NCBI RefSeq assembly: GCF_001280305.1
Contig: NZ_CP012623.1
Span: forward strand, 2,604,001 to 2,668,000
Origin: Hymenobacter sp. DG25A
Lineage (GTDB): Bacteria; Bacteroidota; Bacteroidia; Cytophagales; Hymenobacteraceae
DNA: 64,000 nucleotides
Direction: 5' to 3'
Shown: one piece after another, positions 17,616-25,640 of the stretch
Numbering within the stretch: position 1 is the first letter of the stretch
Layout: each line of letters starts with the position of its first letter
The notes under the pieces: model-generated
Told to the model about the DNA's origin: nothing
Databases searched by the model: none
What the model saw: the letters and a program-made list of their open reading frames with translations, nothing else
Translations under genes and position numbers: made by a program

Positions 17616-20600
17616 ATGATTCCTCCTCTACAATGCCCACCGCTGCTTCGGCGGCTGTCTCATCTGGCGTTTCCCCCCACCCTCTGCCTGGTACTGTTTT
17701 CCGGCCCAGCCATAGCCCACGCCACCCCTGCCATCCGGCTAAATACTTTCACGCCGGCCATGGCCGCAATCGTTCCCGATGTGACCGTGACCGGGCGCGT
17801 AGTGGATGAGCAGGGTGCTGGTATACCAGGGGTAAACGTGGTAGTAAAAGGCACCTCCAACGGCACCCAGACTGATACCGACGGCAAGTATAGCATCACG
17901 GTACCGGACGATGCCACCTTGATTTTCTCCTTTATCGGCTACAATACCCAGGAACTGGTAGTAGGCGGCCGCACTACGATTAACGTAACGCTCACCTCGG
18001 CCACGCAAACGCTGAGCGACGTGGTAGTAACGGGTTACGGCACGCAAGCCAAGCGCGACCTGACCGGCGCGGTAGCCCGGGTAGAAGCGGAAGAAATTGA
18101 ACGACAACCCGTTACTACGCCTACCCAGGCTATTCAGGGTAAGGTGGCCGGTGTACAGATTATCAGCGACGGGGGCCCAAACTCGCAGCCCAAAGTGCGC
18201 ATTCGGGGTACGGGTACGTTGCTGGCCGGCGCTGAGCCGCTGTACGTGGTGGACGGTGTGCAGACCACGGACATCCGTAACCTGAGTAACGCCGACATTG
18301 CTACCATTGACGTGCTGAAAGACGCTTCCGCCGCGGCCATTTACGGGGTACGCGGAGCCAATGGCGTTATCATCATCACCACCAAGCAAGGCAAGGTGGG
18401 CAAGCCGGTGCTGAGCTACAATGCCACCATGGGCTTTAAGCGGGCCGCCCACCTGGTAGATATGGCCGATGCGCAGCAGTATACCAACTACCTGAAAGAC
18501 ACTGCTCCCGACCTGACCATTCCGGACTACTCTGGCTCTACCAATTGGTACGATGAGATTCTGCGCCGGGCTACTTACCAGAACCACAACCTGGCTGTAT
18601 CGGGCGCCAATGAAAACGTGCGATACTACTTCAGCGGCAACCTGCTGCAGGATGATGGCCTGGCCATCAGCAACAAGTTTTCCCGCCTCACGGTGCGCTC
18701 CAACACGGCCTTCACGCTTTCTGACAAGCTGACGATAAACTCGCAGGCGTCGTTTAGCCACGCCAATACCAAGGACGTGAACTTTGCCACGGCTTACCAG
18801 AATGCTTACCGCGCGGCCCCCATTATTCCCTCAAAAGTAGATGGCCGGTACGGTAACACCTCGGCGTTCGGCAACGTGGGCAACCCGCTGCTAGACATCG
18901 AAAAAAACAACAACCGCTCATTGGAAAACCGCCTACAGGGTAATGTGGGTGTTGATTTCAAACCGGTTTCGGCCCTTACGCTGCGTTCAGCCATTAACGT
19001 GGATCTGAACTTTGATAACCGGATTATCTACGATTATCAGTACAACAGCGACGAAAGCACCTTTATTACGGCTGGCGGTAACCAGCGTACGCTGCGGAGC
19101 AACCTGTCTACTATTCAGAACAACCGCAACCGCTACCTCTGGGAAAATACGGCCACGTTTCAGAAGCAGTTTGATAAGCATAACCTGACGGTGCTGGCCG
19201 GCACGGTAACGGAACAGGGCGAGTCGCGCACCCTAGAGGGCAGCCGCAAGGATGTAGGACCTAACAAAGACCAGTGGTACCTGGGTGCCGGCGACCCAAA
19301 TACGTCCACGAACAATGCCGTGGGCGCCATAGACCGGCGCCTGTCCCTGCTGGGACGTATAAACTACTCTTACGCCGACCGCTACCTGCTGACCACCAAC
19401 CTGCGCTACGATGGCACCTCCCGGTTCAACAAAGACCAGCGCTGGGGCTTTTTCCCCTCCCTGGGCTTAGGCTGGGTTCTGTCGGAAGAAGATTTTATGA
19501 AGAGCCAGACGGTGCTGAGCTTCCTGAAGCTGCGCGCCAGCTACGGCCAGTTGGGCAACGACCAGATTGACCCCAACGCTTACATTGTAACGGCGGAGTC
19601 CAATGTTCCTTATGTCTTTAATGGGCAGTCCGTGCTGGGCGCCATTATCAACCAGATTAAGGACCGGAATGTGAGCTGGGAAACCACCACGGAGTATGAT
19701 GCCGCCGTGGAATTTGCGCTGCTGGACAACCGCCTCTCCGGCGAGCTGACCTACTACCAGAAGAAAACCACAGATGCCCTGATTCCGGTGAATATTCCCG
19801 GTAACCTCGGCGACCCGGACAACCAGTACATCACCAACGCCGCCGATATCAGCAACAAAGGCATTGAAGCCGCGCTGAACTGGCGCAACCAGCTGAGCAC
19901 CGACTGGAGCTACAACTTTGGGGTGAATGCCACTTTCAACAAAAACCGGATTGAAAAGCTGAATGGCGGACAGGCCCTGTTTGGCGGCTTCAACAACGTC
20001 ACTCTCTCTGATAATGGCGTGTCGGCTGGCAGCTTTTATGTGCTCAAGTCCACAGGCATATTCCAGTCGCAGGCAGAAATTGATGCCTATCCCAAATACA
20101 CCGGCGTGCCTACCCCCCAGCCCGGCGACCTGAAATACGCTGATGCTAACGGTGACGGCGTGATTTCCCTGCTCGACCGGGTACACTCCGGCTCCTATCA
20201 GCCGCCCGTGTACTTTGGCATCAATGGCGGAATGAACTATCAGAAGTTCGATTTCTCCTTTGTGTTTTCCGGTAACCTGAACAATGAGGTGTACAACGCC
20301 AAAAAGCAGTTCCGCTACCAGGCCACAGACAATGTGGAAGCTGACTTTGCCAACAACCGCTGGACGGCGACGAATGGCTCGCAGTCAGATCCGCGCACCA
20401 TTTCCAACAACACGCCTAACTCCACATATTTCATTGAGTCAGGCTCCTACATCCGGCTGAATAACCTGGTGCTGGGCTACACCATTCCCGCCAACGTCAC
20501 GCAGAAGGCGAAGATTTCCAACGTGCGGATTTTTGCCACGGCCCAGAACCTGTTCACCTTCACAAAGTACTCGGGCTTCACGCCGGAGCTGCCCGGTGGC

Positions 20601-20678
20601 CCGCTGGATTCCGGCATCGAATCCACTACGTATCCCACCAGCCGCACGCTCGCGCTGGGACTGAATGTTAATTTTTAA
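17616..20678 (+). CDS. susC: SusC/RagA-type TonB-dependent outer membrane transporter
   Basis: 1020 residues from the ATG at 17616. A signal peptide (LCLVLFSGPAIAHA) is followed by a CarboxypepD_reg domain (VTGRVVDEQGAGIPGVNVVVKG), the TonB box region (VVVTGYGT), a plug domain (AIQGKVAGVQI, DVLKDASAAAIYGVRGANGV) and a 22-strand barrel ending in NVNF. SusC-type transporters import oligosaccharides bound by a SusD lipoprotein lid. SusD starts in the TAATG overlap at 20678, so the two are translationally coupled. With GH144 and GH3 enzymes downstream, the likely cargo is beta-1,2-glucan fragments (inferred). Confidence 0.96.
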   Translation: MIPPLQCPPLLRRLSHLAFPPTLCLVLFSGPAIAHATPAIRLNTFTPAMAAIVPDVTVTGRVVDEQGAGIPGVNVVVKGTSNGTQTDTDGKYSITVPDDATLIFSFIGYNTQELVVGGRTTINVTLTSATQTLSDVVVTGYGTQAKRDLTGAVARVEAEEIERQPVTTPTQAIQGKVAGVQIISDGGPNSQPKVRIRGTGTLLAGAEPLYVVDGVQTTDIRNLSNADIATIDVLKDASAAAIYGVRGANGVIIITTKQGKVGKPVLSYNATMGFKRAAHLVDMADAQQYTNYLKDTAPDLTIPDYSGSTNWYDEILRRATYQNHNLAVSGANENVRYYFSGNLLQDDGLAISNKFSRLTVRSNTAFTLSDKLTINSQASFSHANTKDVNFATAYQNAYRAAPIIPSKVDGRYGNTSAFGNVGNPLLDIEKNNNRSLENRLQGNVGVDFKPVSALTLRSAINVDLNFDNRIIYDYQYNSDESTFITAGGNQRTLRSNLSTIQNNRNRYLWENTATFQKQFDKHNLTVLAGTVTEQGESRTLEGSRKDVGPNKDQWYLGAGDPNTSTNNAVGAIDRRLSLLGRINYSYADRYLLTTNLRYDGTSRFNKDQRWGFFPSLGLGWVLSEEDFMKSQTVLSFLKLRASYGQLGNDQIDPNAYIVTAESNVPYVFNGQSVLGAIINQIKDRNVSWETTTEYDAAVEFALLDNRLSGELTYYQKKTTDALIPVNIPGNLGDPDNQYITNAADISNKGIEAALNWRNQLSTDWSYNFGVNATFNKNRIEKLNGGQALFGGFNNVTLSDNGVSAGSFYVLKSTGIFQSQAEIDAYPKYTGVPTPQPGDLKYADANGDGVISLLDRVHSGSYQPPVYFGINGGMNYQKFDFSFVFSGNLNNEVYNAKKQFRYQATDNVEADFANNRWTATNGSQSDPRTISNNTPNSTYFIESGSYIRLNNLVLGYTIPANVTQKAKISNVRIFATAQNLFTFTKYSGFTPELPGGPLDSGIESTTYPTSRTLALGLNVNF

Positions 20679-22225
20679 TGCTTCCGGATATGAAATCCTC
20701 TTCTATACTCACCCGACGCCTGGGCACGGCCGCCTGCGCGCTGCTGCTCTCCGTGGTTAGCGGCTGCAAAGATTTTCTGGATGTAGCGCCACAGGGCCAG
20801 CTTACCGAAGACCAGATCAAAACAGACCCCGCCGCCGCTCAAAAACTGGTGGATGGCGTGTATAACGTCATGTACCTCGGCGGCTTTGGCACCGATGTAC
20901 ACGGGCTGCAATACGTTATCCTCACGGATATTGCTTCCGATGATTCAGATAAGGGCAGTACGCCCACGGACTATGGTCCCGCCGCCGATGTTGACAACTT
21001 TACCCTTACTTCCAGCAACGGCATTGTTAATAACGTTTGGAAAGGCTATTTCCAGGGCGTGACGCGTGCCAACCAGGCACTTGAAAAGATTCCGCTGAGT
21101 CCCGCGTCGGATGAAACCAAGAATCGTCTGCTGGGTGAAGTGCGCTTTCTGCGCGGCTACTTCTACTTTAACCTGGTGCGCTTTTTTGGAGGAGTGCCCA
21201 AGCTGGATCGGGTGCCCGCCACTTCAGAAATCAATGACCCGAAGCTGCAGAAACGTGCTACGGCGGAGGAGATTTATCAACTGATTATTTCAGACCTGGA
21301 ATTCGCCGCTAATAACCTGCCTATTAAAGGTGAAACGGAAACGGGCCGGGCTACTAAAGCCGCGGCGCAGGGCATGCTGGCCAAGGTGTACCTGTACCAG
21401 AAGCAATACCAGAAGGCGCTGGATCTGACCAATGCCATAACCACGGGTCAATCGGGTGCATATGGTTTGTATGATGATTACGCCAGCATCTGGCGCGAAG
21501 TAGGTGCCAACAGCGAAGAGTCTATTTTTGAAGTGCAGACGGGCGTGAATGCCGCCTGCAATAACTCCGCTGTGAACCTGTATGTGGTTAGCCAGGGCCC
21601 GCGCCAGGGCGGCAAAGGCGGCTGGGCTGATCTGGGCTTTGGCTTTAACACGCCCACCCAAGCCTTGGCCGATGCCTACGAGCCCGGTGATAAGCGCCGC
21701 GCTGGTACCATCATCTTCATCAACCCCGCTCCCAGCGGAACGGTGCTGTGGGATGGTTTCCGCATTCCCAGCAAAGACTCAGTGGAAAATTTGCGCTACA
21801 GCTATAAAGCCTACCATAGCCGCACCAAGGAAAAGAACTGCGGCAATAACGATTATCTGCCGAAGAACATCCGCATTCTGCGCTACGCGGAGGTGTTGCT
21901 GATTAATGCCGAAGCCGCGTTCCAGGTGGGCGATGTGGCCACGGCCACTACGGATGTGAACCTGGTGCGGGAACGGGCCGGCCTGGCTCCGTTAGGGGCA
22001 GTCACGCTGGAAGGTATCTGGAAAGAGCGCCGCCTGGAGCTGGCCCTGGAGCACGACCGGTTCTTTGACCTAGTGCGGCAGGAGAGTGTACAACCCGGCC
22101 GGATTGTTCCGCTGTTTGCTGCTCAGGGTAAAACCTTTGTAAAAGGCAAGCACGAGCTGTTTCCCATTCCGCAGGAACAGATTGACTTGAGCGGCGGCCA
22201 ACTGACGCAGAACCCCGGCTATTAA
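20678..22225 (+). CDS. susD: SusD/RagB-type glycan-binding outer membrane lipoprotein
   Basis: 515 residues; MKSSSILTRR begins at the fifth codon (20690), which may be the true start. The lipobox LSVVSGC is clear, and CKDFLDV is the typical SusD beginning. TPR-like helices follow (AAQKLVDGVYNVMY, LLGEVRFLRGYFYFNLVRFFGGVPKL). The C-terminal SusD motif is also present (ELALEHDRFFDLVRQ ... FPIPQEQIDLSGGQLTQNPGY). It covers SusC as a lid and binds substrate at the cell surface. The start codon overlaps the SusC stop. A strong terminator follows, separating the transporter pair from the enzyme genes. Confidence 0.96.
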   Translation: MLPDMKSSSILTRRLGTAACALLLSVVSGCKDFLDVAPQGQLTEDQIKTDPAAAQKLVDGVYNVMYLGGFGTDVHGLQYVILTDIASDDSDKGSTPTDYGPAADVDNFTLTSSNGIVNNVWKGYFQGVTRANQALEKIPLSPASDETKNRLLGEVRFLRGYFYFNLVRFFGGVPKLDRVPATSEINDPKLQKRATAEEIYQLIISDLEFAANNLPIKGETETGRATKAAAQGMLAKVYLYQKQYQKALDLTNAITTGQSGAYGLYDDYASIWREVGANSEESIFEVQTGVNAACNNSAVNLYVVSQGPRQGGKGGWADLGFGFNTPTQALADAYEPGDKRRAGTIIFINPAPSGTVLWDGFRIPSKDSVENLRYSYKAYHSRTKEKNCGNNDYLPKNIRILRYAEVLLINAEAAFQVGDVATATTDVNLVRERAGLAPLGAVTLEGIWKERRLELALEHDRFFDLVRQESVQPGRIVPLFAAQGKTFVKGKHELFPIPQEQIDLSGGQLTQNPGY

Positions 22226-22229
22226 TAGA

Positions 22230-22283
22230 CTAAAAAGCAGGATGGCACCGGCCCCTATGGGTTGGCGCTATCCTGCTTTTTAG
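22230..22283 (+). terminator. Terminator inside the PUL, after susD
   Basis: CTAAAAAGCAGGAT (22230-22243) pairs perfectly with ATCCTGCTTTTTAG (22270-22283) around a 26-nt loop. It lies between susD and the first hydrolase gene. Confidence 0.75.
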
Positions 22284-22310
22284 CTTTTATCCACGTCTAA
22301 TCCTTCGCTT

Positions 22311-23651
22311 ATGCGAACTTCTTTTTCGTCCTTTTTGGTCCTGCTATGGCTGGTATTGCTCTCGGGCGGCAGTGCCTGCTCCCAGAACCCGTCCCCCACG
22401 CCTCGTCCGCAGAAGCTGACCGATAACCAGTTACTGGATCTGGTGCAAAAGCAGACCTTCCGCTATTTCTGGGACTTTGGTCACCCCACCTCCGGCATGG
22501 CCCGCGAGCGAAGCAACGTAGCCTATGACTACGGCAATGAGGTGGTCACTACGGGCGGCACGGGCTTCGGGATTATGGCCATTATTGTGGCCGCCGACCG
22601 TAAATGGATTACCCGTCAACAGGCTGCGGAGCGCATCTATAAAATCGTGCGGTTTCTGGAAAAGTCTGACTCTTTCCACGGCGTATTTCCGCACTGGCTG
22701 AATGGCGAAACCGGCAAGGTGATTCGCTTTAGCCAAAAGGATGACGGCGGCGACTTAGTAGAAACATCCTTCCTGTTTGAAGGCCTGATTTGCGCCCGCC
22801 AGTACTTCACACAGGACACGCAGGTTGAAAAGGATTTGCGCAACCATATCCTCTGGATGTGGGAAAATGTGGAGTGGAACTGGCACACCCAGGGCGGCCA
22901 GAACGTGCTGTACTGGCACTGGAGCCCCAACAACGGCTGGAGCATGAATCACCAGATTCATGGCTGGAATGAGTGCCTGATTACCTACGTGCTGGCTGCA
23001 TCCTCGCCCAAATATGCCATCGACAAAAAGGTATATGACCAGGGCTGGGCTACCGGCGACTACTTCAAGAATGGCAAGGAGTTCTACAAAATCAAGCTGC
23101 CGCTGGGCTTTGACTACGGTGGGCCGCTGTTCTTCTCACACTACTCCTTCCTGGGCCTAAACCCGCACGGGCTGAAAGACCAGTACGCCGACTATTGGGA
23201 GCAGAACAGAAACCACACGCTCATCAACTACGCCTACTGCGTAGACAACCCCAAGAAATACAAAGGCTACGGCAAAAACAGCTGGGGTCTCACCGCTTCC
23301 GACAGCTACCAGGGCTACGCCGCCCACTCTCCCCTGGAGGACTTGGGCGTGATTTCGCCCACGGCCGCGCTATCGGCCATGCCTTACGCGCCGGAGCAGT
23401 CCATGGCCGCGCTCAAGCATTTTTACTATGATCTGGGCGATAAAATCTGGGGCGAGTATGGCTTTGTGGATGGCTTCAGCGAGCAGCACAACTGGTACGC
23501 CAAGTCCTACCTGGCCATTGACCAGGGTCCCATTGTGGGCATGATTGAAAACTACCGCACCGGCCTGCTCTGGAAGCTGTTCATGAGCTCCCCCGACGTG
23601 CAGCGCGGCCTCACCAAGCTCGGCTTCGAAAGCCCCGAAATCAAGAAGTAG
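22311..23651 (+). CDS. GH144-type endo-beta-1,2-glucanase (glycoamylase-like domain)
   Basis: 446 residues with a probable lipoprotein signal (LLSGGSAC). The body matches the glycoamylase-like (alpha/alpha)6 barrel family: TFRYFWDFGHPTSGMARERS, GTGFGIMAIIVAADR, and DGGDLVETSFLFEGL. The middle and C-terminal parts contain WHWSPNNGW and DNPKKYKGYGKNSWGLTASD. Characterised members (Chitinophaga pinensis SGL, GH144) cleave linear beta-1,2-glucan to sophorose and larger oligomers. Being lipidated, it probably acts at the outer membrane. Neighbouring SusCD and GH3 genes support this role. Related proteins annotated as glucoamylase or beta-glucosidase are the alternative, but activity on starch is unlikely for this family. 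Confidence 0.85.
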   Translation: MRTSFSSFLVLLWLVLLSGGSACSQNPSPTPRPQKLTDNQLLDLVQKQTFRYFWDFGHPTSGMARERSNVAYDYGNEVVTTGGTGFGIMAIIVAADRKWITRQQAAERIYKIVRFLEKSDSFHGVFPHWLNGETGKVIRFSQKDDGGDLVETSFLFEGLICARQYFTQDTQVEKDLRNHILWMWENVEWNWHTQGGQNVLYWHWSPNNGWSMNHQIHGWNECLITYVLAASSPKYAIDKKVYDQGWATGDYFKNGKEFYKIKLPLGFDYGGPLFFSHYSFLGLNPHGLKDQYADYWEQNRNHTLINYAYCVDNPKKYKGYGKNSWGLTASDSYQGYAAHSPLEDLGVISPTAALSAMPYAPEQSMAALKHFYYDLGDKIWGEYGFVDGFSEQHNWYAKSYLAIDQGPIVGMIENYRTGLLWKLFMSSPDVQRGLTKLGFESPEIKK

Positions 23652-23720
23652 CCGCCAAATATTCCCGTCATGCAGAGCGCAGCGAAGCATCTCGCATATA
23701 GATTTTGTTAAAAAAGAACA

Positions 23721-23817
23721 TCATGCTGAGCGCAGTCGAAGCATCTCGCTAGTGTGGTGAAATCAATTAACACTGCAACGTCAGCACGCGAGATGCTTCG
23801 ACTGCGCTCAGCATGAC
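23721..23817. repeat. Family A palindromic repeat, copy A2, plus a half copy just upstream
   Basis: Arms TCATGCTGAGCGCAGTCGAA... and ...TTCGACTGCGCTCAGCATGA enclose a loop including CTAGTGTGGTG. A lone half copy, TCATGCAGAGCGCAGCGAAG, lies at about 23668-23695. Both sit between two hydrolase genes of the PUL. Confidence 0.9.
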
Positions 23818-23840
23818 AGACGTATTCGCCTATTCCACCC

Positions 23841-25601
23841 ATGTTCAGAACCGTGCTTCTCATCTACCTGCTCACGCTACTGACTCTGCCCATGGTAGCC
23901 CAACCCACGGGCAGCCCGGGGCAGCGCACGTACTGCAACCCGCTGAATCTGGACTACGGCTACACGCCCATTCCCAACTTTTCGGAGGCGGGCCGCCACC
24001 GCGCCACCGCCGACCCGGTTATCACGCTTTACAAAGGCGACTATTACCTGTTCAGCACCAACCAGTGGGGCTATTGGTGGAGCAAAGACCTTTACAACTG
24101 GAAGTTCGTTTCCCGCTCCTTTCTCAAGCCCCAGCATAAGGTGTATGACGACCTATGCGCCCCGGCCGTGTGGGTGCAGGGCGATACGCTGCTGGTTTTT
24201 GGCTCTACCCACGAGAAGAACTTCCCCATCTGGATGAGCACCAACCCCAAGGCCAACGAGTGGAAAGAAGCCGTGGAGCCGTTCCAGATTGGCGCCTGGG
24301 ACCCCGCTTTTTTCCTGGATGATGACGGCAAGCTCTACCTCTACTGGGGCAGCAGCAACGAGTTTCCGCTCTACGGCCAGCAAATCAACCGCAAAACCTT
24401 CCAGCCTATCGGACAGCCAAAGGTGATGTTCGGGCTCAACGACAAGCAGTTCGGCTGGCAGCGCTTCGGCGAATACCTCGACAACACCTTCCTGAACCCT
24501 TTTATGGAGGGCGCCTGGATGACCAAGCACAACGGCAAATACTACCTGCAGTATGGCGCGCCCGGCACCGAGTTCAGCGGCTACGCCGATGGCGTGCAGG
24601 TGAGCGACAATCCCCTGGGCCCGTTCACGCCGCAGCCGCACAACCCGTTTGCCTACAAGCCCGGCGGCTTTGCCCGCGGCGCGGGCCACGGCAATACCTT
24701 TCAGGATACCTGGGGCAACTGGTGGCATCTTTCCACCATGGTAGTATCGGTGAAAAATAACTTTGAGCGGCGCCTGGGCCTGTGGCCGGCTGGCTTCGAT
24801 AAAGACGGCGTGCTGTACGCCAACACCACGTTCGGGGATTACCCGCATTACCTGCCTACCGGCCCCGAGGACCATTTGAAAAGCCGTTTTACGGGCTGGA
24901 TGCTGCTGAATTATCAGAAACCCGTGCAGGTATCTTCCACGCTGGGCGGCTACCTGCCCAACTACGCCGTAGATGAAAGCATCAAAACCTACTGGAGCGC
25001 CGCCACGGCCAACAAAGGCGAGTTTATTCAGACCGATTTAGGCAGCGTGTGCACCGTGCGCGCCATTCAGCTGAACTATGCCGATCAGGATGCCGAATTT
25101 CTGGGTAAGCAGCAAGGCATCTATCATCAGTACAAGCTCTGGCACTCTGAAAACGGCAAGAAATGGAAGCTATTGGTGGATAAAAGCCAGAATAAAACCG
25201 ACGTGCCGCACGACTATATCGAGCTGCCCGAAGCTGTGAAAACCCGGTTTATCAAGCTGGAAAACATCCACATGCCCACCGGCAAGTTCGCCATCAGCGG
25301 GCTGCGCGTGTTTGGACTGGGCAGCGGCCCCGCGCCGGCGGTAGTGAAAGGCTTGGTAGTATTGCGTACCGAAACCGACAAGCGCAGCGCCTGGCTGAAG
25401 TGGATGCCTTCCTCTGATGCCTACGCCTACAACATCTACACCGGCATTGCCCCCGATAAGCTTTACAGCTGCATTATGGTGCACGGCCAGAATGAGTACT
25501 ATTTCAAAGGCATGGATAAAGACCGGCCGTACTACTTTAGCATCGAGGCCATCAATGAAAACGGCGTGTCTACCCGCACGCCGGTTATGGAATCGAAATA
25601 A
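23841..25601 (+). CDS. GH43-like beta-propeller protein with F5/8-type C and fibronectin type III domains
   Basis: 586 residues with a signal peptide (LLIYLLTLLTLPMVAQ). Residues about 50-340 form a five-bladed propeller of the GH43/GH-F clan type. The three expected acidic positions are present: ADPV (D58), WDPAFFLDDDG (D154) and FMEGAW (E223). A discoidin/F5-8C carbohydrate-binding domain follows at about 345-485 (SSTLGGYLPNYAVDESIKTYWSA ... ISGLRVFG), then a fibronectin III domain to the end. GH43 enzymes usually act on arabinose- or xylose-containing glycans, which does not fit a beta-1,2-glucan locus, so its substrate is open. It may trim side groups or act on a decorated glucan. Confidence 0.82.
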   Translation: MFRTVLLIYLLTLLTLPMVAQPTGSPGQRTYCNPLNLDYGYTPIPNFSEAGRHRATADPVITLYKGDYYLFSTNQWGYWWSKDLYNWKFVSRSFLKPQHKVYDDLCAPAVWVQGDTLLVFGSTHEKNFPIWMSTNPKANEWKEAVEPFQIGAWDPAFFLDDDGKLYLYWGSSNEFPLYGQQINRKTFQPIGQPKVMFGLNDKQFGWQRFGEYLDNTFLNPFMEGAWMTKHNGKYYLQYGAPGTEFSGYADGVQVSDNPLGPFTPQPHNPFAYKPGGFARGAGHGNTFQDTWGNWWHLSTMVVSVKNNFERRLGLWPAGFDKDGVLYANTTFGDYPHYLPTGPEDHLKSRFTGWMLLNYQKPVQVSSTLGGYLPNYAVDESIKTYWSAATANKGEFIQTDLGSVCTVRAIQLNYADQDAEFLGKQQGIYHQYKLWHSENGKKWKLLVDKSQNKTDVPHDYIELPEAVKTRFIKLENIHMPTGKFAISGLRVFGLGSGPAPAVVKGLVVLRTETDKRSAWLKWMPSSDAYAYNIYTGIAPDKLYSCIMVHGQNEYYFKGMDKDRPYYFSIEAINENGVSTRTPVMESK

Positions 25602-25640
25602 TCCTGTCTCCCCTATTACCTCATCATAATTTTCGCTTAC

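Noticed and set aside
17344..17640. 98-codon minus-strand frame upstream of susC
   Set aside because: Overlaps the susC start and control region, with no domain or coding bias.
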